DNA of 64,000 bases from Methylobacterium sp. GXS13 (GTDB lineage Bacteria > Pseudomonadota > Alphaproteobacteria > Rhizobiales > Beijerinckiaceae), in NCBI RefSeq assembly GCF_001455965.1, contig NZ_LKKO01000001.1, positions 496,001-560,000 on the forward strand, written 5' to 3'. How positions within the stretch are numbered: position 1 is the first letter of the stretch; each line of letters begins with the position of its first letter. Positions 1 to 8,843 of this stretch are shown here, piece by piece. Under the pieces are notes generated by a model. It searched no databases and was not told where the DNA came from. It saw nothing but the letters and a program-made list of their open reading frames with translations. Both the position numbers and the translations under genes were made by a program.

Positions 1-211
<211 letters not shown>

Positions 212-247
212 TCAGACGGCCTCAAAGGGCTGGAACAGAAGAACCGA

Positions 248-538
248 TCAGAGGGCGACGACGCCCATGATGTCGGATTCCTTCATGATCAGGAGGTCCT
301 GACCGTCGATCTTGACCTCGGTGCCGGACCACTTGCCGAACAGGACGCGGTCGCCGGCCTTGACGTCGAGCGCGTTGACGCGGCCCTGCTCGTCGCGTGC
401 GCCGGGCCCGACGGCGACGATCTCGCCCTCCTGCGGCTTCTCCTTGGCGGTATCCGGAATGATGATGCCGCCCTTGGTCTTCTCCTCGCTCTCGATGCGA
501 CGGACGACCACGCGGTCGTGCAGCGGACGGAACTTCAT
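248..538 (-). CDS. groES: 10 kDa co-chaperonin GroES
   Basis: GroES (96 aa) is the heptameric lid of the GroEL chamber. The protein starts [15 protein letters not shown] and carries the mobile-loop region [18 protein letters not shown] at about residues 16-33, followed by the G-x-V-x-AVGPG core and the C-terminal [12 protein letters not shown] strand. The length is normal for the family. An upstream in-frame extension exists, but the ATG at 538 matches the family N-terminus exactly. It is transcribed toward groEL. A CIRCE operator and a promoter-like pair lie 72-137 bases upstream, indicating heat-shock control by the HrcA repressor. Confidence 0.98.
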   Translation of the reverse strand: MKFRPLHDRVVVRRIESEEKTKGGIIIPDTAKEKPQEGEIVAVGPGARDEQGRVNALDVKAGDRVLFGKWSGTEVKIDGQDLLIMKESDIMGVVAL

Positions 539-609
539 GAGCTGCCCTCTTGCTTCAAGTCTGCAGTTGGCGTTGATGCGGCCGGCAAGGCCGCGTCGCA
601 GCCGGACTG

Positions 610-636
610 TTAGCACTCTGTCTTGGCGAGTGCCAA
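610..636 (-). promoter_or_regulatory. CIRCE operator (HrcA binding site)
   Basis: The sequence TTAGCACTC, nine bases, then GAGTGCCAA matches the CIRCE consensus TTAGCACTC-N9-GAGTGCTAA with one mismatch in the second arm. It sits 72 bases upstream of the groES start and just downstream of a promoter-like pair. HrcA binding here would repress groESL outside heat stress. Confidence 0.92.
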
Positions 637-647
637 TGACGGCGGCG

Positions 648-675
648 AGATAGCCCTCGCGCGGTTTCGAGTCAA
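648..675 (-). promoter_or_regulatory. Probable groESL promoter
   Basis: On the minus strand TTGACT (675-670) is followed after 16 bases by CTATCT (653-648), which is close to alphaproteobacterial housekeeping or heat-shock promoter consensus. It lies 11 bases before the CIRCE element, so the operator would cover the transcription start region. This is assigned by motif and position only. Confidence 0.6.
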
Positions 676-747
676 TGCTGTCGCACCCTCGCGCGACGGT
701 GCGATGACCTGAAAACGACCTCCCTTCCCCATGGATGATGCGCTCTC

Positions 748-1734
748 ATGCTGAGCCTGCACGGACCCGAGGGCGCGGTGACGCTCGACCCGGAGGGTCC
801 GATTCCACGCAACGCCGTCTGGCTCGACCTCAACGATCCGACCTCCGAGGAGGCTGCTGCCGTCGAAGCGGCCACCGGTCTGCGCGTGCCGTCCCGGGCT
901 GCCCTGTCGGAAGTCGAATCCTCCAGCCGGCTGCGGCGCGTCAAGGGTGGGCTTTCGCTCTCGACGCCGATGATCACCTTCGAGAGCAGCGAATCGCAGC
1001 TGAAGCCACTCGGCTTTCTTTTGTCGAAGGACCACCTCGTCACCATCCGGTTTCACAACCTGCGGGCCGTGGATTCCGCAGAGAAGCGTGTCGCTGACGG
1101 CGATGGTAGCGTGACGCCGAGCGAGATCTTTCTGGTGATCCTGGAGGAGCTCGTCGACAGCCTCGCCGACGCCCTGGAGGACATGGCCTCCGAGCTTGAC
1201 CAGCTCTCGACGCGGATCTTCGACTTCGACGTGCGCGGCGCCAATCGGCAGCGGCTGGAAAGCCCTCCGCCGCGCCGGCGCGACCTGGCGCTACGTCGCA
1301 TCCTGCGGGGTATCAGCAACCGCGGAAAGGTGCTGGGTAAGATCCGTGCCAGCCTGCTCGGCCTGGAACGGATCGTCCCCTTCGTTTCGGCCGCCTGCGA
1401 CGGGTTGGGCCTGCCCGAGGAGGGCCGCTTCGAAACGATCCGGCGGGACATCGAATCGCTCGACGAATTCGAAACCCGGCTTGCGGAAAACGTGCAATTC
1501 CTCTTGGACGCAACCCTCGGCCTGATCAACATCGAGCAGAACAACGTCTTCCGCGTGCTCACCGTCGTGTCGGTGGTGGGCGTACCGCCGACGCTGATCG
1601 CCTCGATGTACGGCATGAACTTCAAACACATGCCGGAGCTGGACTGGGCCTACGGCTATCCCTATGCCCTCGGCCTGATCCTATTCAGCGCGTTAGCACC
1701 AATTGTCTACTTCCGGATACGCGGATGGTTCTGA
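748..1734 (+). CDS. corA: CorA-family divalent metal transporter
   Basis: The protein (328 aa) belongs to the CorA/ZntB family of pentameric inner-membrane channels for Mg2+ or related divalent cations. Residues 1 to about 260 are the large cytosolic domain, with a helical segment rich in charged residues. Two transmembrane helices follow near the C-terminus, and the diagnostic pore motif YGMNF lies at residues 288-292, between them. The loop after GMN reads KHMPELDW, near the MPEL sequence of CorA proteins. It is transcribed divergently from groES. Substrate choice between Mg2+, Co2+ and Zn2+ cannot be read from sequence alone. Confidence 0.9.
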   Translation: MLSLHGPEGAVTLDPEGPIPRNAVWLDLNDPTSEEAAAVEAATGLRVPSRAALSEVESSSRLRRVKGGLSLSTPMITFESSESQLKPLGFLLSKDHLVTIRFHNLRAVDSAEKRVADGDGSVTPSEIFLVILEELVDSLADALEDMASELDQLSTRIFDFDVRGANRQRLESPPPRRRDLALRRILRGISNRGKVLGKIRASLLGLERIVPFVSAACDGLGLPEEGRFETIRRDIESLDEFETRLAENVQFLLDATLGLINIEQNNVFRVLTVVSVVGVPPTLIASMYGMNFKHMPELDWAYGYPYALGLILFSALAPIVYFRIRGWF

Positions 1735-1787
1735 TATTCGACCACAAGCCGAATAGTGATCAGCCACGCCGCGTCTTCTGAAAAGGC

Positions 1788-1809
1788 GCGTATCCATCGA
1801 ATGATACGC
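1788..1809. repeat. Inverted repeat downstream of corA
   Basis: GCGTATC, an 8-base loop, then GATACGC forms a perfect 7-bp inverted repeat 54 bases after the corA stop and about 120 bases before the chemoreceptor gene. There is no T-run, so it may be a weak or factor-assisted terminator, or an operator for the next gene. Confidence 0.35.
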
Positions 1810-1931
1810 CACGCGGAATAAGTTCCGGTCTGTGAGCGTCCTGTTTCTGGGTTCCATTTGAAACCCCCGAAATTAGATAAAATTTAACGCAATACGGGTT
1901 ACGTGCTCACCCAAGAAGCGCGAGCACTGAC

Positions 1932-3392
1932 ATGTTCAAGAAATCTGCTTACAGCGATTCACAAGCCAAGCTGGACGCTTTAAACCGGTCGCTGGCCATC
2001 ATCGAATTTTCCATGGACGGCCAAGTTCTTGACGCCAATCAGAATTTTCTGAATTTGATGAACTACACCCTGGCGGACGTCCAGAACAAGCATCATCGCA
2101 TGTTCGTCGATAAGGCGTATGCCGGCAGTGCAGAATATGCCGAATTCTGGACGAGGCTGAAGGATGGCCAGTACGTCACCGGAGAGTTCTTGCGCCTCGG
2201 CAAGGATGGTGCGGAGGTCTGGCTGGAGGCGACCTACAATCCCGTCCTCGACGCTCGCGGGCGGCCTGTAAAGGTCGTCAAGTTCGCCGCTGATATTTCC
2301 ATCAAGAAGAACCAGATCGATCGCCTGATGTCGATGATCGACAACATGCCGGTCGCCGTGATGACCGCCGATCCGCGCAATGAATTCAAGATCAACTATC
2401 TGAACGCCACATCGCGCAAGACCCTTGGGCCGCTGGAACAATACCTGCCGATCAAGGTCGACGAGATGCTCGACCATTCGTTCGACGTGTTCCACAAGAA
2501 CCCGCATCATCAGCGCAACATGTTGGCCGATTCGAGCCGGTTGCCGCATCGGACCAAGATCAGGGTGGGTCCGGAGACGCTCGACCTGCAGGTCACGGCT
2601 GTCAACGACCGGAAGGGCAACTACATCGGGCCGATGCTCACTTGGGCCGTGGTCTCTGCCCAGGTCAACATGGCGACCGACGTGAGCCGTGTGGTCGACG
2701 CGGTCGGATCGGCGATCCGAGAGATGCAGCACTCGGCCGAGGGGCTGACTCAATCGGCTGATGCCGCCCGGCACAAGGCGTCGTCGGTCGCGGTGAATTC
2801 GGAGCAAATGAATAGCGCTATCCAGGAGATCTCCGGCCAGGTCGGGCGGGTCTCGGAGCGCGCCCGGCAGATCGCGATCCAGGCCGAGACCACGGATGCC
2901 ACCATGCGCCGACTGGCCGAAAACGCGCGCGAGGTCGACGCGGTCGTTGGCATGATCAAGTCGATTGCCGGGCAGACCAACCTGCTCGCGCTGAACGCCA
3001 CGATCGAGGCGGCCCGGGCCGGTGCCGCCGGACGGGGCTTCGCGGTCGTCGCCAGCGAGGTCAAAGCCTTGGCCGAGCAGACCGCCAAGGCGACCGGCGA
3101 CATCACCCAACAGGTCGCAGCGATCCAGAGCGCGACCGGCGAGGCGGTGGGAGCGATCGAGATGATTACCGCCGCCGTCGCCGAACTCTCGAATCTGACC
3201 CTGGCGATGGCCAGCGCCGTCGAGGAGCAGGCGGTCTCGACCCACGAGATGTCGGGCAATATCGGCGGCGTCTCCCAGGCCGCCAATGCCACCGGTCAAC
3301 TGGCCGAAGCCGTTCTGGGAGTCGCCGAGAGCCTGGCCGTCCACTCTTCGGATCTGTCCGAGAGCGTCACGCGGTTCATGAAGTCAGCCTGA
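1932..3392 (+). CDS. PAS-domain methyl-accepting chemotaxis protein (soluble)
   Basis: The protein (486 aa) has no transmembrane helix, so it is a cytosolic energy or redox-type chemoreceptor. Residues 15-120 form a PAS domain, with [19 protein letters not shown] and a PAC-like DISIKKNQ end. A second PAS-like segment spans about 125-240 and includes the DMFHKNP/HQR-type region common in such receptors. A helical signalling region follows. The highly conserved hairpin tip [20 protein letters not shown] lies at about residues 353-372 and docks CheA/CheW. Ligand or cofactor (haem, FAD) is not evident. It stands alone, without che genes nearby. Confidence 0.93.
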   Translation: MFKKSAYSDSQAKLDALNRSLAIIEFSMDGQVLDANQNFLNLMNYTLADVQNKHHRMFVDKAYAGSAEYAEFWTRLKDGQYVTGEFLRLGKDGAEVWLEATYNPVLDARGRPVKVVKFAADISIKKNQIDRLMSMIDNMPVAVMTADPRNEFKINYLNATSRKTLGPLEQYLPIKVDEMLDHSFDVFHKNPHHQRNMLADSSRLPHRTKIRVGPETLDLQVTAVNDRKGNYIGPMLTWAVVSAQVNMATDVSRVVDAVGSAIREMQHSAEGLTQSADAARHKASSVAVNSEQMNSAIQEISGQVGRVSERARQIAIQAETTDATMRRLAENAREVDAVVGMIKSIAGQTNLLALNATIEAARAGAAGRGFAVVASEVKALAEQTAKATGDITQQVAAIQSATGEAVGAIEMITAAVAELSNLTLAMASAVEEQAVSTHEMSGNIGGVSQAANATGQLAEAVLGVAESLAVHSSDLSESVTRFMKSA

Positions 3393-3403
3393 TCCGGATC
3401 AGG
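3388..3403. repeat. 16-bp perfect palindrome over the chemoreceptor stop codon
   Basis: CCTGATCCGGATCAGG reads the same on both strands and contains the TGA stop of the chemoreceptor gene at 3390-3392. It may be the base of a 3' end RNA structure. A second stem-loop follows at 3419. Confidence 0.5.
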
Positions 3404-3418
3404 GGAGAACCGCAGCGT

Positions 3419-3437
3419 GAAACCGGCATGCGGTTTC
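3419..3437 (+). terminator. Stem-loop after the chemoreceptor gene
   Basis: GAAACCG, loop GCATG, CGGTTTC gives a perfect 7-bp stem 27 bases after the stop codon. It is followed by CCCCC rather than T residues, so intrinsic termination is only possible, not clear. Confidence 0.4.
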
Positions 3438-3518
3438 CCCCGTATGGGGGGTTGAACCCATCCGGATGGAGCTGAGCCGATCCCCTACGTCCTGAACAGA
3501 ACCTGGAAAGCATTCCTA

Positions 3519-3980
3519 GTGGCGCTTGCGGGGTCGATCCCGGCTTTCGCCCTCGCCGAACCAGCGCGGCTAGCACCACCGCCCGGAAGCCTGCCGATCG
3601 TGACCCTCGCCGCGCGCGGCGTGCAAATCTATGCCTGCATCGCCGGGGAGGGGGGTCCCGTCTGGAGCTCGGCCAAACCCAACGCCGAACTCGTTCAGGC
3701 AGACGGGCGCACGATCGGGCGGCACTTCGAGGGTCCGACCTGGGAGGCACAGGACGGCTCGCGGGTGGTCGGAACGGTCATCGGCCAGGCGCAGGCGCCA
3801 CAAGCCCACGCGGTTGCCTGGTTGCTGCTTGCCGGCCGGGCAACGGGATCCGGCCTGCTCGCCGGGACACGCTATGTGCTGCGCAGCGATACGGCCGCCG
3901 GGGAGAAGCCACCGGGCGACTGCGCGATGGGTCAAACGGTGCGCGTGCCCTACCGCGCGACCTACACCTTCTATCGCTGA
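3519..3980 (+). CDS. DUF3455 domain-containing exported protein
   Basis: The product (153 aa from GTG at 3519) matches the DUF3455 pattern: GVQIYAC near residue 35, then GRTIGRHFEGPTWEAQDGS, WLLLAGRATGSGLL, a Cys in GDCAMG, and the closing VPYRATYTFYR. The function of this family is unknown. The N-terminus looks like the second half of a signal peptide (ALAGSIPAFALA). The in-frame upstream codons encode a charged start, NRTWKAFLV, but offer no ATG, GTG or TTG before the stop at about 3452. The true start may therefore be a non-standard codon such as the CTG near 3495, or a one-base error may be present. Confidence 0.75.
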   Translation: MALAGSIPAFALAEPARLAPPPGSLPIVTLAARGVQIYACIAGEGGPVWSSAKPNAELVQADGRTIGRHFEGPTWEAQDGSRVVGTVIGQAQAPQAHAVAWLLLAGRATGSGLLAGTRYVLRSDTAAGEKPPGDCAMGQTVRVPYRATYTFYR

Positions 3981-4054
3981 ACGACGTCGCGCGTCAGGCG
4001 CAACGCAGCGCCCGCGCGCAACGACGATATCCAGCCACTCGATACGCGTCGCCG

Positions 4055-4768
4055 TCAGTCCCGGGCGAGCTGTGCTCGACCGATGGTAAAGACCCGTCCA
4101 TCCCCGAGCAGGTGGGCAGTGAATCCGTTCGGGAACAGGCCCTCGATCGCCCGATCGCGGACGTTGAGGCCGCCCGCATAGGCGCCGAAGGCCGGCATCA
4201 CCAAGCGGCTGCCGTCGGTGACGAAGCAGCGCCGGCGCACCGCCCGGGCGCGCATCGCGACCTTGCCGCAGGGATGGAGATGGCCGGCGATCTCGCCGGA
4301 AACCGGTTCGGCGCTGGGCTCGTGGCGCAGGATCAGGCCGCCGAGGGTCAGCGCGTCGGCGTAGCGACCACCGACGCCCTCGCTTACCGCCGCATCGTGG
4401 TTGCCGGCGATCCAGACCCAGTCCCGGCCCTCCTGCAAGGCCGCCACCATGGCCCGATCGCCCGGCTCCATCCGCTCCGGTCCACGGGCGTCATGGAAGG
4501 AATCGCCCAGCGCGACCACTCGCGCCGGATCATGGCGGGTCACGGCCTCGTGCAGGCAGGCCAGGGTCTCGCGGGTATCATAGGGCGGCAGGAACTGGCC
4601 GGTGCGGACGGCGTAGGACGAGCCCTTCTCCAGGTGAAGATCGGAGACGATCAGCGTTCGATGCTCCGGCAGCCACACGCCGCCGCAGAGATCGAGCATC
4701 AGGGTCTCGCCTCCGAGCTGCAGGGTCGGGTGCTTGTGAGTCTTCTCGAGTCGCAGGCCGGCCGCCAA
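4055..4768 (-). CDS. pdeM: Ligase-associated DNA damage response endonuclease PdeM
   Basis: This calcineurin-like metallophosphoesterase contains the ordered metal-binding motifs SDLHLEKGSSYA (D-x-H), GDSFHD, GNHD and GHLHP. The LEKGSS wording is typical of PdeM, a nuclease found next to ligase-associated DEXH helicases. The gene directly follows such a helicase (stop at 4810), which supports the call. I use the TTG at 4768 (237 aa) because the family has a short N-terminal strand before the first motif. The ATG at 4699 would give 214 aa. No DNA ligase or exonuclease partner is seen in this window. A DNA repair role is inferred from family and context. Confidence 0.87.
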   Translation of the reverse strand: MAAGLRLEKTHKHPTLQLGGETLMLDLCGGVWLPEHRTLIVSDLHLEKGSSYAVRTGQFLPPYDTRETLACLHEAVTRHDPARVVALGDSFHDARGPERMEPGDRAMVAALQEGRDWVWIAGNHDAAVSEGVGGRYADALTLGGLILRHEPSAEPVSGEIAGHLHPCGKVAMRARAVRRRCFVTDGSRLVMPAFGAYAGGLNVRDRAIEGLFPNGFTAHLLGDGRVFTIGRAQLARD

Positions 4769-4809
4769 GATCGCATCCTCGGTCTCAATGGGGGAGGGCG
4801 GATCGCCGG

Positions 4810-7326
4810 TCAGGACAGAGCTTCCTGAAGAAGCTCGGCCTCTGCCTCGGCCAGGATTTCGTCGGCACCTTCGCCGTAGACCCGCTCGCGCCCGATCTCG
4901 AGCATGACGGATACGGAGAGCGGCGAGACCCGATCGAGAGCCTTGTGAATGATTCGCCCCTGGATCCGCTCTAGCATCATGCCGAGGCGCCTCACGTCGA
5001 GGAGTCCGGTTGCCGCATCCTGCCGCGCGGCCCTGAGCAGGAGGTGGTCCGGTTGGTGCTTGCGCAGCACGTCGTAGATCAGATCGGTCGAGATGGTGAC
5101 CTGCCGGCCCGACTTCTTCAGGCCCGGATGATGCCGCTCGATCAAGCCGGCGATCACCGCGCATTGCCGGAAGGTGCGCTTCATCATCGCCGACTCATCG
5201 AGCCAGGCTTCGAGGTCGTCGCCCAGCATGTCGACGGCGAACAGGTCGCCGATGAAGTCAGGGTCCAGCGCGGCTCGCTCCGAAACGTCGCGGGTGGTCC
5301 AGATCGCGATCCCGTAATCGTTCGCCGCGAAGCCGAGAGGGCGCAGCCCGTCGCGCTCCAACCGGCGGGTGAGCAGCATGCCGAGCGTCTGGTGGGCGAG
5401 TCGACCCTCGAACGGGAAGGCCGTCAGATAGTGGCGCTTACCCCGCGGGAAGGTTTCGACAAGCAAATCGCGTTCGCCCGGCAGGACCGAGCGGCGGCGC
5501 TGCTGCTGCAGGTACTCGCCGATCTGCGTCGGCAGGCGATCCCATTCGAACGGGTCGGCGATGATCGCCCGGACCCGTTCGGCCAGAAACGTCGAGAGGG
5601 GAAATTTAGCGCCCGCATAGGAGGGGATTGCCGGATCGGTGCCGAGCGGCGCGCGTGTCACGAGGGCCTCGTCCTCGGCCAAACCCTCGAACCGAAGAGT
5701 CTCTCCGGCGAACAGGAAGGTGTCCCCGACGGTCAACGTGTCGGCGAACTCGTCCTCGATCTCGCCGAGCACCCGGCCGCCCTTCGGTAGGACTGTGCCG
5801 GGCTTGCTGCGCAGCGTCCGGCCGAGCCGCACCCGCACCCGCGCCGCCTCGACGATCGTACCGACATTCATCCGGTAGGCCTGAGCCGTGCGGGCATCGC
5901 GGACCCGCCACAACCCGTCGGGACCACGCAGAATCTTGGCGAAGCGCTCGTAGGCGCGCAGAGCGTAGCCGCCGGTCGCTACGTAATCGACGACCTGTTC
6001 GAACGACTCCCAGGTTAGCCCTGCATAAGGCGAGGCGGAAATGATCTCCTCGTAGAGGCTGAGCGGATCGAAGGCGTCGGCGCAGGCCATGCCGAGCACG
6101 TGCTGAGCCAGCACATCGAGCGCGCCGAGCCTTGCGTCGGGGGTATCCTGCGCGGCCTCCTCGACGGCGTCGAGCGCAGCTTGGCACTCCAGCATCTCGA
6201 AGCGGTTGCCGGGTACCAGATAGGCCTTCGACGGCTCGTCCATGCGGTGGTTGGCGCGGCCGATCCGCTGCATGATCCGGCTCGCGCCCTTGGGCGCCCC
6301 GACATTGACCACGAGATCGACATCGCCCCAGTCGATGCCGAGATCGAGCGTGGCGGTGCAGACGATCGCCCGCAGCTGGCCCTCCGCCATGGCGGCCTCG
6401 ACCCGCCGGCGCTGCTGCGCGTCAAGCGAGCCGTGATGTATCGCGATCGGCAGCGCATCGTCGTTGAGCTGCCACAGCTCTTGGAATGTGTACTCGGCTT
6501 GCAGCCTCGTGTTGACGAAGACCAGCGTCGTGCGGTGTTCGCGGATCAGGTCGTAGATCGCCGGCATCGAGTGCCAAGCGGTGTGCCCCGAGATCGGCAG
6601 CGACCGCCCGAGATCGAGCATACGCAGATCGGCCCTGGCCCCGCCCTGAACGGTGACGAGGTCGGCCATGGCGGGAGCGGGAGCCTGCACCTGTGGCACC
6701 AGATACTTCCGTAGCTCGTCCGGCTCGCGCACGGTGGCAGACAGGCCGATCGCCGCCAGGTCCGGGCTCAGGCGGTGCAGCCGAGCGAGCGCGAGGGACA
6801 GCAGATCGCCCCGCTTCGAGGTGACGAGGGCGTGCAGTTCGTCGAGGATGACGCAGCGCAGTCCGGAGAAAAACTCGGCAGCGTCGCGATGAGCAATCAG
6901 CAGAGCCAGCTGCTCGGGCGTCGTCAGCAGGATGTCGGGCGGGCGGCTGATCTGGCGGGTGCGTTTGTGCGCGGGGGTGTCGCCTGTCCGGGTCTCGACC
7001 CGCACGGGGAGCGCCATCTGGGCGATCGGCGCATCGAGGTTGCGGGCGATATCGACCGCGAGGGCCTTCAGCGGCGAGACATAGAGCGTGTGCAGCCCCT
7101 TCGTCGTTTTTGGCGACGCCTTCGAGGCTGCCCGCTCCGACAGCGAGATCAGGCTTGGCAGGAACCCCGCCAGCGTCTTGCCGGCTCCCGTCGGTGCAAC
7201 CAACAGGGCGGACTGGCCGGCGTTTACGATCCGCAGCAGGTCGAGCTGGTGCGGCCGGGGTGTCCAGCCACGCGCTGCGAACCATGCCTGAAAGGCCGCC
7301 GGCAGGAGTTCTGACGGTTTGCTCAG
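4810..7326 (-). CDS. Ligase-associated DNA damage response DEXH-box helicase (Lhr-like)
   Basis: This superfamily 2 helicase has Walker A APTGAGKT (about residues 44-51), the DELH box, SAT motif LSATVREPDELR, and the QRIGRANHRMD motif VI, followed by a long Lhr-type C-terminal region. The length of about 838 aa fits the ligase-associated Lhr-like family. The reading frame is open back to about 7340, and the conserved N-terminus (AFQAWFAARGWTPRPHQLDLL) precedes Walker A, yet no ATG, GTG or TTG occurs there. The first usual codon is TTG at 7203, which would remove the Q-motif region. I therefore place the start at CTG 7326, overlapping the stop of the upstream gene. The start is uncertain. Confidence 0.88.
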   Translation of the reverse strand: MSKPSELLPAAFQAWFAARGWTPRPHQLDLLRIVNAGQSALLVAPTGAGKTLAGFLPSLISLSERAASKASPKTTKGLHTLYVSPLKALAVDIARNLDAPIAQMALPVRVETRTGDTPAHKRTRQISRPPDILLTTPEQLALLIAHRDAAEFFSGLRCVILDELHALVTSKRGDLLSLALARLHRLSPDLAAIGLSATVREPDELRKYLVPQVQAPAPAMADLVTVQGGARADLRMLDLGRSLPISGHTAWHSMPAIYDLIREHRTTLVFVNTRLQAEYTFQELWQLNDDALPIAIHHGSLDAQQRRRVEAAMAEGQLRAIVCTATLDLGIDWGDVDLVVNVGAPKGASRIMQRIGRANHRMDEPSKAYLVPGNRFEMLECQAALDAVEEAAQDTPDARLGALDVLAQHVLGMACADAFDPLSLYEEIISASPYAGLTWESFEQVVDYVATGGYALRAYERFAKILRGPDGLWRVRDARTAQAYRMNVGTIVEAARVRVRLGRTLRSKPGTVLPKGGRVLGEIEDEFADTLTVGDTFLFAGETLRFEGLAEDEALVTRAPLGTDPAIPSYAGAKFPLSTFLAERVRAIIADPFEWDRLPTQIGEYLQQQRRRSVLPGERDLLVETFPRGKRHYLTAFPFEGRLAHQTLGMLLTRRLERDGLRPLGFAANDYGIAIWTTRDVSERAALDPDFIGDLFAVDMLGDDLEAWLDESAMMKRTFRQCAVIAGLIERHHPGLKKSGRQVTISTDLIYDVLRKHQPDHLLLRAARQDAATGLLDVRRLGMMLERIQGRIIHKALDRVSPLSVSVMLEIGRERVYGEGADEILAEAEAELLQEALS

Positions 7327-8279
7327 GCCAAAGCCATCAGGAAGCGGTCAATCAGTTCCAGGGCACGCTCACTCATCGGGCTCGGATAGCGGGCGAACAC
7401 ATGGCAGCCGCCGGGATAGATCGCCGTGTGGCCGCCATTGCCGGCCGCCGCCCAGCGCGCGGACATATAGAGCGTGTCATCCAGCAACGGATCGGCGGTG
7501 CCGATGGTGAAGAGAGCCGGTGGCAGACCCTTCAGCTCGGCATAGATCGGCGACACGTCGGGACGGCGGCGGTCGATTCCCTCGCGGACGTAGCCGTCGG
7601 CAAACTTCGTGAGGTCGCGGGTATTCACGACGAGGCGCTCGTCGCCCCAGTTGCGGACCGAGGGCGTCAAGCCCAGGTCGTAGAAGCCGGCGTTGAGGTT
7701 GGCGCCCCGAAACGCCCGCGGCTGGTTGTGCCGGTCTCGGAGGCGTAGCAGCACCATCACGGCGAGGTGGGCCCCGACCGATTCACCGCCGATCGTCAGG
7801 GCGTGGATGCCGAACTCGGTCCGGCCCTGTCCGGCGAGCCAGAGTGCTGCAGCCTCGCAGTCCATGAGGGCGGCGGGGTAGGGATGCTCGGGGGCGAGCC
7901 GATACTCCACCGACAGCACCACGAAACCGCAGGCATCGGCGATGCGCTCGAGCCACGGATCCTGCTCGTCGGCCGCGCCCCAGACCCAGCCACCGCGGTG
8001 GATGTGCAGATAAGCGCCACGGAGCTTCGCGGCGGCCTTGGGGCGGACCACCCGGAGCTTCAGCGGGCCGCCGGGGCCCTCGATCGTCAGCCATTCGGCC
8101 CGAGCGCTGTGAGGCATCGCCGGCGCGGCCTTGGTCCCGGCGCGGCGGCGGGCACGCACCTCCTCGATCGGCAGCGACCAGGGATCGGGCAGGGCGGCCG
8201 CCGGGGCGACGATCTCGGCATTGAGCCGAAGCGTCTCGGGATCGATCGTCGCCGGGTCGAACAAGGCGTGGTCGATCAT
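7323..8279 (-). CDS. Alpha/beta hydrolase, hormone-sensitive-lipase-like (fold 3)
   Basis: This is a 318-aa esterase-type hydrolase. The nucleophile elbow GGESVGAHLA places the catalytic Ser near residue 166. TADPLLDD supplies the acid region and GCHVF the late His. The oxyanion-hole motif, normally HGGG in this family, reads HRGGW at about residue 94, a notable change. YRLAPEHPYPAAL is a strong hormone-sensitive-lipase family marker. The ATG at 8279 (MIDHALFDPATIDPE) is preferred over a longer in-frame extension. The substrate is unknown, probably a short-chain ester. Its stop overlaps the assumed start of the helicase gene. Confidence 0.88.
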   Translation of the reverse strand: MIDHALFDPATIDPETLRLNAEIVAPAAALPDPWSLPIEEVRARRRAGTKAAPAMPHSARAEWLTIEGPGGPLKLRVVRPKAAAKLRGAYLHIHRGGWVWGAADEQDPWLERIADACGFVVLSVEYRLAPEHPYPAALMDCEAAALWLAGQGRTEFGIHALTIGGESVGAHLAVMVLLRLRDRHNQPRAFRGANLNAGFYDLGLTPSVRNWGDERLVVNTRDLTKFADGYVREGIDRRRPDVSPIYAELKGLPPALFTIGTADPLLDDTLYMSARWAAAGNGGHTAIYPGGCHVFARYPSPMSERALELIDRFLMALA

Positions 8280-8481
8280 GCTGGGTCTCGTCCCCGTCGG
8301 CGCTGTCCCGCGGCCATTCCCGGCATCTTGGCGGGACGGGTCTCGCTTGCCATCTCGGGTCCGTGGGTGAAACCCGCTAACGTTTGATCCGAGATCCGGT
8401 TTCGGCGCGGTGTGGTGCTCCGGCCACGGTTCTGCCCGTTTCATCGCCGATCCGGACACCCTCTGGTTTCATGAGGACGCG

Positions 8482-8826
8482 ATGCTCGTCGATCACGACC
8501 GGCGCCGGCACGGCGCCCCACCGCCGACTGGCGCCTACGGTGTGGAGGCCTACCCACCACGCGCCTCGGCGCTGCGTCGATTCTTGGGCGGCTCGCCCGC
8601 CGGCGTGTTCCTGCGTCTGCTGTTCCTGTCCGTCCTAGTCGGCGCCTTCATGTCGATGCTCGGCCTCACACCGGGCCGGCTGTTCTGGCACATCTATGAT
8701 TCCGCTCGCGCACTCCTGGAAATCGGCCTCGCTTCGCTGCACGATTTCGGCGGCTGGATCGTCGCGGGTGCGGTCGTGGTCATCCCGCTCTGGCTGATCT
8801 CGCGCCTGTTCGCCGCCTCACGCTGA
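8482..8826 (+). CDS. DUF6460 membrane protein
   Basis: The product is 114 aa with a hydrophilic N-terminal third and two transmembrane segments (about 50-70 and 90-110). The sequence FLRLLFLSVLVGAFMSMLG followed by a late VVIPLWLISRLF helix resembles the DUF6460 family of small alphaproteobacterial membrane proteins of unknown role. The ATG at 8482 is chosen over an upstream in-frame ATG at 8410, whose extra residues look non-coding. It lies 17 bases before the MATE gene on the same strand and may be co-transcribed with it. Confidence 0.7.
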   Translation: MLVDHDRRRHGAPPPTGAYGVEAYPPRASALRRFLGGSPAGVFLRLLFLSVLVGAFMSMLGLTPGRLFWHIYDSARALLEIGLASLHDFGGWIVAGAVVVIPLWLISRLFAASR

Positions 8827-8843
8827 GTGGGGAAGGCTGCGGC

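Noticed and set aside
1980..3344. 454-codon minus-strand frame opposite the chemoreceptor
   Set aside because: Shadow frame; the plus-strand chemoreceptor hairpin motif is unmistakable.
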